From the NCBI RefSeq assembly GCF_021440345.1, contig NZ_JAKCNS010000022.1, positions 1 through 64,000 on the forward strand: a DNA stretch of 64,000 nucleotides. Direction: 5' to 3'. Positions within the stretch are counted from its first letter, which is position 1; each line of letters starts with the position of its first letter. Positions 1 through 9,213 of the stretch are shown here, in pieces. Source of the DNA: Kluyvera intermedia. Lineage in GTDB: Bacteria; Pseudomonadota; Gammaproteobacteria; Enterobacterales; Enterobacteriaceae. The position numbers and the translations under genes were made by a program. The notes under the pieces were generated by a model that was not told the origin of the DNA, ran no database searches, and saw nothing but the letters and a program-made list of their open reading frames with translations.

Positions 1-323
1 TTGGTTATTCTTATTATATCTGTTAGAGTATCTAACAAAATTTTAAGCCTTTCTTTTGCCCCAGGAGGAAATCCTATACCAGAAGATTCAGGATCATACT
101 CATCATAATCGATTAGATATGTTGCATTAGGATACCCAGGTCTATCACCTATAAGAAAAGCAAAACAATCACCAGAAGGAATGTATTCTTCAGGAAAATT
201 GTACAGCTCATTATATTTTATCTTACAAATACCTATGGATATCCTTGATATATACTTTAGTAACAATATCTCTTTTTCTCTATTTAGAGAAGGCATAATA
301 TAACCACAAACATCATTTGACAT
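1..323 (-). CDS. Putative immunity protein, 3' end outside the window
   Basis: The reading frame starts at an ATG and stays open for 107 codons to the window edge, so the C-terminus is missing. I do not recognise the family. The visible protein begins MSNDVCGYIMPSLNREKEIL and has acidic stretches (DYDEYDPES) typical of small cytosolic immunity proteins. It begins only 8 nt after the stop of the toxin-like frame on the same strand, the usual spacing of a toxin/immunity pair, and shares its strongly AT-rich composition, unlike the GC-balanced genes from ybhL onward. The immunity role is inferred from position and composition. It could instead be an unrelated cargo gene. Confidence 0.5.
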   Translation of the reverse strand, partial: MSNDVCGYIMPSLNREKEILLLKYISRISIGICKIKYNELYNFPEEYIPSGDCFAFLIGDRPGYPNATYLIDYDEYDPESSGIGFPPGAKERLKILLDTLTDIIRIT

Positions 324-331
324 AATGACCT

Positions 332-751
332 CTATTTTTCCAAAATCCATGGCCCTACAGCTTTACCATTTTTATCAATTTCACGGTGGTATTTTTTATC
401 CATAAACCCTCGTTCATCATAGGTTATTTTATGTTCATGCGGAGGCACTTTTCCGTTAGAATCGTAACCTAAAGAACTATGAGTACGTTGCTGACCATAA
501 TCTTCTCGAGAAAACGTTCTCCCCTTACTATCATAATAAGTGATACTTTTTGAACCATCCCCCCTCGACACCTCATAGACAGAGTTCGGCGTTAAAGTCT
601 TTGGAGCTTTACCAGAAAGAACAACTATATACTCAGTTACCACCTTATTAGTTGCATGGTTGATTATTTTGTTAGTTTCTTTCAAATAGTCAGCCGTCTT
701 TTTCGATAAACGGCTACTATCCACAACATCCTTCTTAACAAGCTCTGCATC
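332..751 (-). pseudogene. Orphan C-terminal toxin domain fragment (CdiA/Rhs-type polymorphic toxin)
   Basis: The frame is open from a TAG at 752-754 down to a TAA. The C-terminal part (HEHKITYDERG, YHREIDKNGK, ending VGPWILEK) resembles the toxin tips of large secreted polymorphic toxins such as CdiA or Rhs proteins. Nothing of the large N-terminal delivery portion is present, and the frame is closed immediately upstream, so this looks like a displaced toxin tip left by recombination. A GTG at 724 preceded by AAGAAGG could allow independent translation of about 130 residues. The downstream small gene is probably its immunity partner. Low GC marks it as acquired. Toxic activity is not shown by the sequence, and the family call is from memory of motif style. 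Confidence 0.5.
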
Positions 752-903
752 CTATCCAATACACTGGTGCAGACATTGAAAATTCCATTAAGCAATGTTG
801 TGCAATGCATTTTCATTATTTGAAATATTTAATCCGTGACCTCCTCATGATTTATGAGTACGACTAATTCTTTCAGAAAAGTGCCCAAGGGCTGCTTTTG
901 GAC
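752..903. other. AT-rich junction between toxin remnant and ybhL
   Basis: No supported gene. On the minus strand a strong Shine-Dalgarno-like GAGGAGGT (around 840) is followed by a short frame starting near 810 that runs into the toxin region in a different frame and stops. This fits a decayed or frame-shifted 5' end of the toxin gene. In E. coli K-12 this side of ybhL carries ybhM, so the interval marks a variable chromosomal junction. Confidence 0.4.
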
Positions 904-936
904 AAAAAAAATCCCGGAACCAGTCCGGGATTTTTT
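904..936 (-). terminator. Rho-independent terminator after ybhL
   Basis: A 7-bp stem TCCCGGA/TCCGGGA with a 5-nt loop, flanked by an A-run on one side and a T-run on the other, so it can act in both directions. It lies about 20 nt past the ybhL stop. Confidence 0.85.
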
Positions 937-954
937 CAATATCAATTCGCTGAG

Positions 955-1659
955 TTAGCGGCGGTTGCCGAAGATACGCAGCAGCATCAGGAACAGGTTA
1001 ATAAAGTCGAGATACAGGGTCAGCGCACCGAGAATGGCGTATTTGCGCAGATTAGATGAATCACGCACATCAATCTGTTCGCCAATGTTTTTCAGCTTCT
1101 GAGTGTCATAGGCGGTAAGGCCGACGAACACGATCACCCCGATATAGGTCACTGCCCACATCAGCGCTTCGCTTTTCAGCCAGAAGTTCACCAGCGACGC
1201 CAGCACAATGCCGATGAGCGCCATAAACAGCATGTTGCCTAAGCCGCTCAGGTCACGCTTGGTGGTGTAGCCGTACAGGCTCATGATACCGAACATGCCG
1301 CCGGTCACCACGAAGGTGCTGGCAATTGATGAATAGGTATAGACGATAAAAATGCTGGAGAGCGTCAACCCGGTAAGAGCCGAGTAGAGCATAAATAGCG
1401 TCGTCGCCATGCCCGAACTCAGGCGCTGTACCATGCCAGAGAGCACGAACACCAGCGCCAGCTGGGCGATAATCAGCCCAAAGAAGGTGATTTTACTGGA
1501 GAAAACGAACTCCATCACCGCCGGCGTATTGGCCGCATACCACGCAATAAACGCGGTCAGCAGCAGACCACAGGTCATCCAGCCATACACCTGAGCCATA
1601 TAGGTTTGCAGGCCGCTACGCGCCTGCACAATAGAATCTGAGCGCGGGAATCGTTCCAT
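955..1659 (-). CDS. ybhL: Inner-membrane BAX inhibitor-1 family protein YbhL
   Basis: A 234-residue polytopic membrane protein with about seven hydrophobic segments and the conserved C-terminal YDTQKLK...LYLDFINLFLMLLRIFG signature of the BI-1/TMBIM family, in which the aspartates form part of a pH- and calcium-sensitive pore in characterised homologues. The E. coli function is unsettled; a channel or membrane-homeostasis role is assumed. The length equals E. coli YbhL. The start has an AGGAG Shine-Dalgarno 6 to 7 nt upstream. It is downstream of moaE on the same strand but separated by about 100 nt, as in E. coli, and is followed by its own terminator. Confidence 0.92.
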   Translation of the reverse strand: MERFPRSDSIVQARSGLQTYMAQVYGWMTCGLLLTAFIAWYAANTPAVMEFVFSSKITFFGLIIAQLALVFVLSGMVQRLSSGMATTLFMLYSALTGLTLSSIFIVYTYSSIASTFVVTGGMFGIMSLYGYTTKRDLSGLGNMLFMALIGIVLASLVNFWLKSEALMWAVTYIGVIVFVGLTAYDTQKLKNIGEQIDVRDSSNLRKYAILGALTLYLDFINLFLMLLRIFGNRR

Positions 1660-1757
1660 GACGTTCTCCTGAAGTTAGTATGAACCTAAAATATTCGCCG
1701 TTATTCAGGCTACCAGCGCATCAGCGACAACCTGAACTCCATGAATTTAAGTGTACT

Positions 1758-2210
1758 CTACCAGCGCTCGGCTGCCTGTTTATCGCTGTCGCGCGCTTCC
1801 ACCCAACGCTCCCCTTCCGGGGTCGCTTCACGCTTCCAGAACGGCGCGCGGGTCTTTAGATAGTCCATGATAAACTCGCCCGCGTCAAAGGCGCTGCTGC
1901 GATGAGCGCTGGTCACACCGACAAAGACGATCTCTTCGCCCGGCCACAGTTCGCCAATACGGTGAATCACGGTGACGCGGCCCAGCGGCCAGCGTTCGCG
2001 CGCGGCATCAACGATCTCCGCGAGTGCTTTTTCGGTCATGCCGGGATAGTGCTCAAGACTCAGCGCTTTGACGCTGTCGCCAAGGTTATGGTTACGTACT
2101 TTACCGGTGAATGTGACCACCGCGCCGTCTTCATCACGGGCAGCCAGCCACGGATATTCATCACCGACGCTGAACGGCTCATGGCCGACACGAATACGGG
2201 TTTCACTCAT
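1758..2210 (-). CDS. moaE: Molybdopterin synthase catalytic subunit MoaE
   Basis: The large subunit of molybdopterin synthase, which with thiocarboxylated MoaD inserts the dithiolene sulfurs into cyclic pyranopterin monophosphate. I place the start at the ATG giving MSETRIRVGHEPFSVGDEY, 150 residues, the E. coli length; a longer upstream frame would run into moaD. The conserved VGVTSAHR and the basic KTRAPFWKRE segment near the C-terminus carry active-site lysines known in the family. The ATG lies 1 nt after the moaD stop, and its ribosome-binding site GGGAGGT is made from the codons for the essential Gly-Gly tail of MoaD, so the two subunits are translationally coupled. Confidence 0.95.
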   Translation of the reverse strand: MSETRIRVGHEPFSVGDEYPWLAARDEDGAVVTFTGKVRNHNLGDSVKALSLEHYPGMTEKALAEIVDAARERWPLGRVTVIHRIGELWPGEEIVFVGVTSAHRSSAFDAGEFIMDYLKTRAPFWKREATPEGERWVEARDSDKQAAERW

Positions 2211-2211
2211 A

Positions 2212-2457
2212 TCAACCTCCCGTAACCGGTGGGAAAAAGGCCACTTCATCGCCATCGGCCACCGGATGGTCGAAACTCACCAGCGTTTGATTTACCGCCG
2301 CCAGCAGCTTGCCCTCTTCCAGCGCCAGCGCCCAGCGCCCTTCTTGCGCCACCAGATGCTGGCGCACGGCTTCTACCGTCGAAAAATCAGAGGCCAGGGT
2401 CAGTGAGTCGGTGCCGACCAGCTCGCGGACTTGAGCAAAAAACAGCACGTTAATCAT
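2212..2457 (-). CDS. moaD: Molybdopterin synthase sulfur carrier MoaD
   Basis: An 81-residue ubiquitin-fold sulfur carrier. The C-terminus is FFPPVTGG; the terminal Gly-Gly is adenylated by MoeB and then carries a thiocarboxylate, as in the family. The start [13 protein letters not shown] overlaps the end of moaC by 8 nt. A longer frame upstream is only read-through of moaC sequence in another frame. It sits between moaC and moaE in the usual moaABCDE order, with overlapping genes consistent with coupled translation. Confidence 0.95.
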   Translation of the reverse strand: MINVLFFAQVRELVGTDSLTLASDFSTVEAVRQHLVAQEGRWALALEEGKLLAAVNQTLVSFDHPVADGDEVAFFPPVTGG

Positions 2458-2935
2458 GAGCATCCACCTTAAAGTCTCCCGACTTGCCGCCGCTTTTCGC
2501 CAGCAGACGCACCGGGCCAATGACCATGTCTTTTTGTACCGCTTTGCACATGTCATAAATGGTGAGTGCCGCAACCGATGCGGCAGTGAGCGCTTCCATC
2601 TCGACGCCGGTCTTGCCGGTTAAGCGACACAGCGACTCAATCCGCACGCGGTTATGCTCCGGCTGGGCCTGCAGATTGACTTCCACTTTGCTCAGCATCA
2701 GCGGATGACACAGTGGAATCAGATCCCAGGTACGTTTTGCCGCTTGAATGCCAGCGATACGAGCGGTGGCAAAGACGTCGCCCTTATGATGGCTGCCGTC
2801 GATAATCATCGACAGAGTTTCCGGCAGCATAGTAACAAACGCTTCAGCGCGCGCTTCGCGAACGGTTTCCGCCTTGGCGGAGACATCCACCATATGGGCT
2901 TCACCGGCCGCGTTGATATGGGTCAGTTGCGACAT
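2450..2935 (-). CDS. moaC: Cyclic pyranopterin monophosphate synthase MoaC
   Basis: Completes the first step of molybdenum cofactor synthesis by converting the MoaA product (3',8-cyclo-7,8-dihydro-GTP) to cyclic pyranopterin monophosphate. The protein has 161 residues, the E. coli length, with the conserved [13 protein letters not shown] and [12 protein letters not shown]...YDMCKA motifs and a catalytic lysine-rich C-terminal half (KSGGKSGDF). It lies 4 nt downstream of moaB and overlaps moaD by 8 nt. Confidence 0.96.
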   Translation of the reverse strand: MSQLTHINAAGEAHMVDVSAKAETVREARAEAFVTMLPETLSMIIDGSHHKGDVFATARIAGIQAAKRTWDLIPLCHPLMLSKVEVNLQAQPEHNRVRIESLCRLTGKTGVEMEALTAASVAALTIYDMCKAVQKDMVIGPVRLLAKSGGKSGDFKVDAHD

Positions 2936-2939
2936 CGTT

Positions 2940-3452
2940 TTATTTCTTCAAATGAGGGTGGAAGTTGCACGGGCGCGTACGGGCATCAAGCTGTGGGGCA
3001 ATGATGTTATCCCACGCGGTGCGGCACGCTTTGGTTGAACCCGGCATGGCGAAAATCAGCGTACGGTTTGCCATTCCGGCGACGGCACGCGATTGCAGCG
3101 TGGCGGTGCCAATTTCTTCGAAAGAGAGCATGCGGAACACTTCGCCAAAACCTTCAATTTCGCGGTCAAACAGCGGCAGCAGGGCTTCAGGTGCCTGATC
3201 GCCGTCGGTTAAACCGGTACCACCGGTGATCAACACCACCTGCACATCGTCGCGGGCAATCCATGCGGAAACCTGGGCGCGGATCTGGTAGCGGTTCTCT
3301 TTGACAATGGCCTTATCGACGACCTGATGGCCCGCTTCCTGCGCCGAGTCGCGCAGGAAATGGCCGGAGGTATCGTCCTCTTCGCCACGGCGATTGGAAA
3401 TAGTAAGAATAGCAACGCGTGCTGGGATAAATTCAGCGCTCACCTGACTCAT
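2940..3452 (-). CDS. moaB: Molybdenum cofactor protein MoaB
   Basis: A MogA/MoaB-fold protein that binds molybdopterin. In E. coli it is dispensable for cofactor synthesis, and some homologues adenylate molybdopterin. I chose the start [16 protein letters not shown] (170 residues, E. coli length), preceded by AAGGAG 7 nt upstream, rather than an upstream ATG that would add 11 residues. The signature [14 protein letters not shown] nucleotide/MPT-binding loop and [10 protein letters not shown] are present. Second gene of the moa operon. Confidence 0.95.
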   Translation of the reverse strand: MSQVSAEFIPARVAILTISNRRGEEDDTSGHFLRDSAQEAGHQVVDKAIVKENRYQIRAQVSAWIARDDVQVVLITGGTGLTDGDQAPEALLPLFDREIEGFGEVFRMLSFEEIGTATLQSRAVAGMANRTLIFAMPGSTKACRTAWDNIIAPQLDARTRPCNFHPHLKK

Positions 3453-3474
3453 TTGATAGCTCCTTGATGACGAA

Positions 3475-4464
3475 TCATCCACCAATATAGGATAAATTCT
3501 GGGTAATTCCGGTATTGCCCTGATGCAGGAAGTGGGTCTGTTTTTTATGCGTTAGCGCTTCGGCAATACGGTCTTCCAGCGCCTGCTGCTGGGCGTCATC
3601 CGCCAGCAGTTCGCGCAGGTCAACGCCGCCGTCGCCAAACAGGCACAGATGCAGTTTCCCAATGGACGATACGCGCAGACGGTTACAGCTGGCGCAGAAG
3701 TCTTTTTCATACGGCATAATTAAGCCGATTTCCCCTTCGTAATCGGGGTGACAAAAGACCTGCGCCGGGCCGTCGCTGCGCTGACGGATTTGATGGATCC
3801 AGCCGCGCTGGAGCAGTTGGTCACGCAGCACCATGCCTGAGATATGGTGTTTGCGGAACAGTTCGCTGCCGTCGCCGGTTTCCATCAGTTCAATAAAGCG
3901 GAGTTGAATGCGGCGCGGTTTGATCCACGCCAGAAAGGTGTCGAGCTGGTGATGGTTGACATCGCGCATCAGCACGGTGTTGACCTTCACTTTATCAAAG
4001 CCCGCGGTAAAGGCGGCATCGATGCCATCCATCACCTGGCGGAACTTATCCTGACCGGTAATCGCGTGAAACTGTCGCGCGTCGAGACTGTCAACGCTGA
4101 CGTTTAACGCGGTGAGTCCGGCTTCGCGCCAGGCGGCAACATCGCGCGCCATTCGATAACCGTTAGTGGTCACGGCAATCTGGCGAATTGAGGCGTTCTC
4201 TTTCACTGCGGCAATCACGTCGGTAAAGTCGCGACGTAACGACGGCTCCCCGCCGGTTAAACGGACTTTTTCCGTACCCAATGCCGAAAAGGCGCGCGTC
4301 ACCCGGCGAATCTCGTCCAGCGACAAAAATCCTTTGTTGGTGACCCCATTGGGCTGGTAGCCGTTAGGCAGACAGTAGGTGCAGCGAAAGTTGCATACGT
4401 CGGTAATCGACAGGCGCAGATAAAAGAATCTGCGCGCAAACGCATCAGTGAGTTGTGAAGCCAT
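3475..4464 (-). CDS. moaA: GTP 3',8-cyclase MoaA (radical SAM)
   Basis: The first enzyme of molybdenum cofactor biosynthesis: a radical S-adenosylmethionine enzyme converting GTP to 3',8-cyclo-7,8-dihydro-GTP. The N-terminal SAM cluster motif is CNFRCTYC (Cys24, 28, 31), and a second [4Fe-4S] site that binds GTP is seen as FCASCNRLR...LHLC. The C-terminal Gly-Gly tail essential for activity is present (SYIGG). The start [13 protein letters not shown] gives 329 residues as in E. coli; the in-frame ATG 11 codons upstream falls inside the leader. The long leader holds a Moco riboswitch. Confidence 0.97.
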   Translation of the reverse strand: MASQLTDAFARRFFYLRLSITDVCNFRCTYCLPNGYQPNGVTNKGFLSLDEIRRVTRAFSALGTEKVRLTGGEPSLRRDFTDVIAAVKENASIRQIAVTTNGYRMARDVAAWREAGLTALNVSVDSLDARQFHAITGQDKFRQVMDGIDAAFTAGFDKVKVNTVLMRDVNHHQLDTFLAWIKPRRIQLRFIELMETGDGSELFRKHHISGMVLRDQLLQRGWIHQIRQRSDGPAQVFCHPDYEGEIGLIMPYEKDFCASCNRLRVSSIGKLHLCLFGDGGVDLRELLADDAQQQALEDRIAEALTHKKQTHFLHQGNTGITQNLSYIGG

Positions 4465-4469
4465 AGACA

Positions 4470-4600
4470 CCTTTCCAAATACGGGAGGCGAGATCATTTC
4501 TTCCTTCGCCCTGGCGACAGATTATCTGTCGCGGCCAAAGCACCGTATTTTTCAACTTAGGCGCAGAGGCTAGAGTGTGTTGTTCAGACTAAAGTAGAAA
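4470..4600 (-). promoter_or_regulatory. Moco riboswitch in the moaA leader
   Basis: The roughly 130-nt leader closely matches my memory of the E. coli moaA 5' UTR, including GCCTCTGCGCCTAAGTTGA, ACGGTGCTTTGGCCGCGACAG and GCCAGGGCGAAGGAAG on the minus strand. In E. coli this RNA folds into the Moco motif and lowers moa expression when cofactor is abundant. Boundaries are approximate. Confidence 0.8.
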
Positions 4601-4827
4601 CAGTACTGAACCTGGTTATGCCGAATAGTAGCGCGAGAATAACAGTTTCGCCATTCCCACAATCGTTATATAAAGCTATACATAACGACCTGATCGTGCA
4701 CTTTCCCTACAGAATACGTAAAAATCACGCTTTTGCATTGATATACGTCATTTTGACCAGCACAGAGCATCGTCTTTTAGAGGTAGTTAGGCTAATGTAA
4801 GCACGTTTTTCACTATAAGGAAGTTGT

Positions 4828-5733
4828 ATGCGCAATCGTACTTTTGCCGATCTCGACCGCGTCGTCGCGCTAGGCGGCGGACATGGCCTTGGACGCGTGA
4901 TGTCATCTCTCTCATCGCTCGGCTCGCGCCTGACCGGCATCGTCACGACCACCGACAACGGCGGCTCTACCGGGAGAATTCGCCGTTCCGAAGGCGGTAT
5001 CGCCTGGGGGGATATGCGCAACTGCCTTAACCAATTAATTACCGAGCCCAGCGTCGCCTCAACGATGTTTGAGTACCGTTTTACGGGTAACGGCGAACTT
5101 TCCGGACATAACCTCGGAAATCTAATGTTAAAGGCACTGGACAACCTGAGTATCCGGCCTTTAGAAGCCATCAATTTAATAAAAAACCTGCTGAAAGTTG
5201 AAGCTTCACTGATTCCAATGTCCGAACAGCCGGTTGATTTAATGGCAATCGACAGTGAGGGCCATGAAATTTACGGTGAAGTGAATATTGACCAACTCAA
5301 GCTGCCGCCGCGCGAATTAATGTTAACCCCTTTAGTCTCGGCGACTCGCGAAGCAGTAGAAGCGATTGCCGATGCGGACCTGATTCTTATTGGGCCCGAC
5401 AGTTTCTACACCAGCCTGTTACCGATTATTCTGCTGCCGGATATTGCTCAGGCGCTTCGCCGCACCCCGGCGCCGATGGTCTATATCGATAATCTCGGCC
5501 GCGAGCACAGCCCGGCGGGCGACCTCGGCATTGATGAACGGATCGCGCTGCTGGAGCACTATATCGGCAAAGCGGTGATCGATGCGGTCGTTGTCGGCCC
5601 GAAAGTCGACGCCAGCCACGTTCAGTGCAAAGTGGTTATTCAGCAACCGCTGGAAGCCGGTGATATCCCCTATCGTCACGACCGCGTTCTGCTGCGTGCG
5701 GCACTCGAAGAAGCGTTACAGGCCTTTGGTTGA
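4828..5733 (+). CDS. ybhK: YvcK/CofD-family protein YbhK
   Basis: A 301-residue cytosolic protein of the CofD/YvcK (gluconeogenesis factor) family. The N-terminal glycine-rich [13 protein letters not shown] loop and [12 protein letters not shown] are the family's nucleotide/UDP-sugar-binding signatures. In Bacillus, YvcK is needed for growth on gluconeogenic carbon and for cell shape; the enterobacterial role is undefined. It starts at an ATG behind AAGGAAG, is divergent from moaA as in E. coli, and is followed immediately by the PmrA-box promoter of the pmrCAB operon, so it is probably monocistronic. Confidence 0.93.
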   Translation: MRNRTFADLDRVVALGGGHGLGRVMSSLSSLGSRLTGIVTTTDNGGSTGRIRRSEGGIAWGDMRNCLNQLITEPSVASTMFEYRFTGNGELSGHNLGNLMLKALDNLSIRPLEAINLIKNLLKVEASLIPMSEQPVDLMAIDSEGHEIYGEVNIDQLKLPPRELMLTPLVSATREAVEAIADADLILIGPDSFYTSLLPIILLPDIAQALRRTPAPMVYIDNLGREHSPAGDLGIDERIALLEHYIGKAVIDAVVVGPKVDASHVQCKVVIQQPLEAGDIPYRHDRVLLRAALEEALQAFG

Positions 5734-5746
5734 GTTTCCTTAACTT

Positions 5747-5763
5747 CTTAAGGTTGTCTTAAA
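5747..5763 (+). promoter_or_regulatory. PmrA box upstream of eptA
   Basis: CTTAAG-N5-CTTAAA, a close match to the direct-repeat PmrA (BasR) binding site CTTAAT-N5-CTTAAT known from Salmonella. A third half-site-like CTTAAC lies at 5739-5744. A weak candidate -10 (CATAGC) follows about 13 nt later. The site points to autoregulation of pmrCAB. Confidence 0.75.
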
Positions 5764-5810
5764 ATAGCTCGGGCAGCATAGCGAACATCATCACTTTTGA
5801 GTCCAACGCT

Positions 5811-7442
5811 ATGCTTCGCCTGTTACGCAACCGCTCGACCGTCAGCCGGCTGACTTATATCATTCTGTTTGCGCTCTATATTGCGCTGCCGCTGAATATC
5901 GATTTTTATCGTCAGGTGTTTACCCTGCTGCCCGTTGACGGCCTGCATAACACGCTGGTCTTTATAAGTATGCCGGTGGTGGCGTTCTCGGTCATGGTGA
6001 TATTGCTAACGCTGGCCTCCATTATTCGGCTGGAAAAACTGGTCGCTTCGCTATTTATCCTGCTTAGCGCCAGCGCCCAGTATTTTATGATGAGCTTCGG
6101 GGTCATTATTGACCGCTCGATGGTCACCAACATCTTCGACACCACGCCTGCCGAAAGTTACGCCCTGCTCTCCGGGCAAATGATTGCCGTCCTCGCTGTC
6201 TCCGCCCTGCTGTTTATTGCACTGGCATGGTGGATTAAAATTAAACCCGCTGCCAGCCTGGTGCGCGGTACCCTGATGCGGGTCGGGATGTTTGTCGTTT
6301 CGGCGGTATTAATTCTGCTGGTCGCCGCACTGTTTTATAAAGATTACGCCTCGCTGTTTCGTAATAATAAAGAGCTAGTGAAATCGCTTAACCCGTCAAA
6401 CAGCATTGTGGCGGTTAATTCCTGGTATTTTCACCATGAGATGGACAACCTGCCGCTGGTAAAAATCGGTGAAGACGCCAAACAAAAAGCGGTGATGAAT
6501 AATGGCCCGCGTAAAAATCTGACTATTTTAGTGCTCGGTGAGACTTCACGCGCCGCTGATTTTTCGTTGGGCGGCTATGACCGTGAAACCAACCCACTGT
6601 TAGCCAAAGACAACGTGGTCTACTTCCCGAAAACGACTTCCTGCGGAACCGCCACCGCCGTCTCGGTTCCCTGCATGTTCTCAAATATGCCGCGCACCAG
6701 CTACAACGAGTCGCTGGCTCATCATCAGGAAGGTTTGCTGGACATTATTCAGCGCGCCGGAATTCAGGTGCTGTGGAACGATAACGACGGCGGCTGTAAA
6801 GGTGCCTGCGACCGTGTACCACATCAGGACGTCACGGCGCTGAATCTGCCCGGCCAATGTATTAACGGCGAGTGCTACGATGACGTGCTGTTCCATGACC
6901 TGGAAAAAACCATTGATAATATGCAGGGCAACGGCGTAATTGTTCTGCACACCATCGGTAGTCACGGTCCAACTTATTACAATCGCTATCCAGCGGAATT
7001 CCGTCGCTATACGCCAACCTGCGATACCAGCGAAATTCAATCCTGTACCCAGGAGCAGCTCAAGAATAGCTACGACAACACCATTTTGTACGTCGACTAT
7101 ATCGTCGATAAGGCGATTAAATTGCTGCAATCGAGACAGGATAAATTTACCACCAGCCTGGTCTATCTTTCCGATCACGGTGAATCATTGGGCGAGAACG
7201 GCGTTTATCTGCACGGGTTGCCCTATTCCATCGCGCCAGAAACACAAAAACATGTGCCAATGCTGTTATGGTTATCGGATGATTATCAAAAGCGCTATGG
7301 CGTTAATTACGACTGTCTGCAAAAGCAGGCCAAAGAAAATAACTACTCGCAGGATAACCTGTTCTCTACAATGCTAGGTCTGACCGGCGTAGAGACGCAG
7401 GAATATCGCGCAGCGGATGATATCTTAGCCACGTGTAAATAG
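5811..7442 (+). CDS. eptA: Lipid A phosphoethanolamine transferase EptA (PmrC)
   Basis: An inner-membrane enzyme that moves phosphoethanolamine from phosphatidylethanolamine to lipid A, lowering negative charge and giving resistance to polymyxins and cationic peptides. Five hydrophobic segments occupy about residues 15-180, followed by the periplasmic alkaline-phosphatase-like domain. The catalytic set is visible: Glu244 in GETS, nucleophile Thr280 in SCGTATA, and Asp455-His456 in SDHGES. Six or more cysteines in the periplasmic domain fit the known disulfides. The length of 543 is normal. It is the first gene of a compact eptA-pmrA-pmrB operon with 10 nt to pmrA. In E. coli K-12 this operon is elsewhere on the chromosome, not between ybhK and uvrB. 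Confidence 0.93.
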   Translation: MLRLLRNRSTVSRLTYIILFALYIALPLNIDFYRQVFTLLPVDGLHNTLVFISMPVVAFSVMVILLTLASIIRLEKLVASLFILLSASAQYFMMSFGVIIDRSMVTNIFDTTPAESYALLSGQMIAVLAVSALLFIALAWWIKIKPAASLVRGTLMRVGMFVVSAVLILLVAALFYKDYASLFRNNKELVKSLNPSNSIVAVNSWYFHHEMDNLPLVKIGEDAKQKAVMNNGPRKNLTILVLGETSRAADFSLGGYDRETNPLLAKDNVVYFPKTTSCGTATAVSVPCMFSNMPRTSYNESLAHHQEGLLDIIQRAGIQVLWNDNDGGCKGACDRVPHQDVTALNLPGQCINGECYDDVLFHDLEKTIDNMQGNGVIVLHTIGSHGPTYYNRYPAEFRRYTPTCDTSEIQSCTQEQLKNSYDNTILYVDYIVDKAIKLLQSRQDKFTTSLVYLSDHGESLGENGVYLHGLPYSIAPETQKHVPMLLWLSDDYQKRYGVNYDCLQKQAKENNYSQDNLFSTMLGLTGVETQEYRAADDILATCK

Positions 7443-7452
7443 AGGCCAGTAG

Positions 7453-8124
7453 ATGAAAATTTTAGTCGTTGAAGATGACACCTTGCTATTACAGGGGCTG
7501 ATTCTGGCCATGCAAAGTGAGGGCTACGCCTGTGATGGCGTGGCTACCGCCCAGCAGGCAGCGCTTAGCCTCGCCAACGGGCATTACAGCCTTGTCGTGC
7601 TGGATTTAGGTCTGCCGGATGAAGACGGGCTGCATTTCCTCAACCGGATGCGCCAGGAAAAACTCAGCGTTCCAGTGTTGATCCTCACTGCTCGCGATAC
7701 GTTAGAGGATCGCGTGAGCGGTCTGGATACCGGTGCCGACGATTATCTGGTGAAGCCATTCGCGCTGGAAGAACTTAACGCCCGCATTCGAGCTCTGCTG
7801 CGACGCAATCTGAACCAGGGTGATAACGAAGTCACCGTTGAGAATCTGCGCCTCAACGTCACCCGCCGCCAGGTGTGGCTGGACGGTGAACTGCTGGAAC
7901 TCACCCCCAAAGAGTACGCTTTACTGTCGCGCCTGATGCTCAAAGCCGGTAGCCCGGTACACCGCGAAATTCTCTACAACGATATCTACAACTGGGATAA
8001 CGAGCCGGCGACCAATACGCTGGAAGTACATATCCATAACCTGCGCGACAAAGTGGGTAAAGCGCGTATCCGCACCGTACGCGGCTTCGGCTATCAGTTG
8101 GTTACGACCGCAAAGGCAGAATAA
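7453..8124 (+). CDS. pmrA: Response regulator PmrA (BasR)
   Basis: An OmpR/PhoB-type regulator of 223 residues: receiver domain (about 1-115) with acidic pocket Glu7-Asp8-Asp9, phosphoacceptor Asp51 in [12 protein letters not shown], and Lys in DYLVKPF; C-terminal winged helix (about 125-220) ending in [10 protein letters not shown]. It is very close to Klebsiella and Salmonella PmrA, including the near-invariant stretch around [17 protein letters not shown]. It controls lipid A modification genes through direct-repeat PmrA boxes; two candidates flank this operon. It is followed after 3 nt by pmrB. Confidence 0.94.
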   Translation: MKILVVEDDTLLLQGLILAMQSEGYACDGVATAQQAALSLANGHYSLVVLDLGLPDEDGLHFLNRMRQEKLSVPVLILTARDTLEDRVSGLDTGADDYLVKPFALEELNARIRALLRRNLNQGDNEVTVENLRLNVTRRQVWLDGELLELTPKEYALLSRLMLKAGSPVHREILYNDIYNWDNEPATNTLEVHIHNLRDKVGKARIRTVRGFGYQLVTTAKAE

Positions 8125-8127
8125 AGC

Positions 8128-9207
8128 ATGGCACTCTTCTCCATTCGCAAATGGCCGATGCGCCATCAGTTACTACTGGCCATCGGCGTTATTCTGGTGG
8201 TGTTCCAGCTTATCAGCGTGTTCTGGCTCTGGCACGAGAGTAAAGAACAGATCGAGCTGGAAGTGGCAATGCTGCTTAACAACCACAACAATGCCAAACA
8301 CATACGCCACGAAGTGCGAGAGGCGATTGCCAGCCTGTTGGTACCAAGCCTGGTGATTATCGGCCTGGCGCTATATTTATGTCTGCAGGCGGTCAAGCGC
8401 ATTACGCGCCCGCTGGCCGATCTGCAAAAAGAGCTCGATGCGCGTACGCCGGGAAATTTGCAGCCCATTTATCTGCAGCAGACCACGGTTGAAGTTGAAG
8501 CAGTGACCAGGGCGATTAACCAGCTGGTCGAGAATTTGACCCAAACGCTCGATCGCGAACGCCTGTTTACCGCCGACGTCGCCCACGAACTGCGCACGCC
8601 GCTGGCGGGGCTGAAATTGCATCTCGAACTGCTGGAAAAAACGCAGCACCTGGATCTGTCCGCCCTGGTGCAGCGTCTGGACCAAATGACCGAGAGCGTT
8701 GCGCAACTACTGCTATTAGCGCGAGTCGGGCAATCATTTTCCGCGGGAAGCTACCAGCAGGTTGACTTGCTAGCCGATGTGGTTGAGCCGATAAAAAGCG
8801 AGCTGGAGACCATGCTGGGCGCACGCGGGCAAACGTTGGCGATTGAGGAACCAGCCTCAGCGCTGATCGTTTCCGGCGATGCCACCCTACTGCGGCTATT
8901 GGTGCGTAATCTGGTGGAAAATGCACATCGTTATAGCCCGCAAGCGTCAACCATTACGCTCTTGCTGGAGTCCGCATCGCATCCGATGCTGGTGGTTGAG
9001 GATGAGGGGCCGGGGATTGATGAGTCGAAAGTCGGCGAGCTGAGCCAGGCGTTTGTTCGTATGGACAGCCGCTACGGCGGGATTGGCCTCGGGCTAAGTA
9101 TTGTGACGCGTATCGCCCAGCTGCATGAGGCCGCTTTCTTCTTACAGAACCGTGATACCGGAACCGGCACGCGGGCATGGGTAGAATTTCAGGCGCCGAA
9201 GCGCTAA
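8128..9207 (+). CDS. pmrB: Sensor histidine kinase PmrB (BasS)
   Basis: Inner-membrane sensor of Fe3+, Al3+ and mild acid, partner of PmrA. It has 359 residues: TM1 (about 14-35), a short periplasmic loop with an ExxE motif (Glu62, Glu65) of the kind that binds ferric iron in Salmonella PmrB, TM2 (about 68-88), HAMP, the dimerisation domain with phosphoacceptor His153 in DVAHELRTP, and an ATPase domain with N box NLVENAHRYSP, EDEGPGI and GIGLGLSIV. The sequence resembles the Klebsiella PmrB type most. It is the last gene of eptA-pmrA-pmrB; its stop is only 7 nt from the end of the converging microprotein gene. Confidence 0.94.
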   Translation: MALFSIRKWPMRHQLLLAIGVILVVFQLISVFWLWHESKEQIELEVAMLLNNHNNAKHIRHEVREAIASLLVPSLVIIGLALYLCLQAVKRITRPLADLQKELDARTPGNLQPIYLQQTTVEVEAVTRAINQLVENLTQTLDRERLFTADVAHELRTPLAGLKLHLELLEKTQHLDLSALVQRLDQMTESVAQLLLLARVGQSFSAGSYQQVDLLADVVEPIKSELETMLGARGQTLAIEEPASALIVSGDATLLRLLVRNLVENAHRYSPQASTITLLLESASHPMLVVEDEGPGIDESKVGELSQAFVRMDSRYGGIGLGLSIVTRIAQLHEAAFFLQNRDTGTGTRAWVEFQAPKR

Positions 9208-9213
9208 AGCGCT

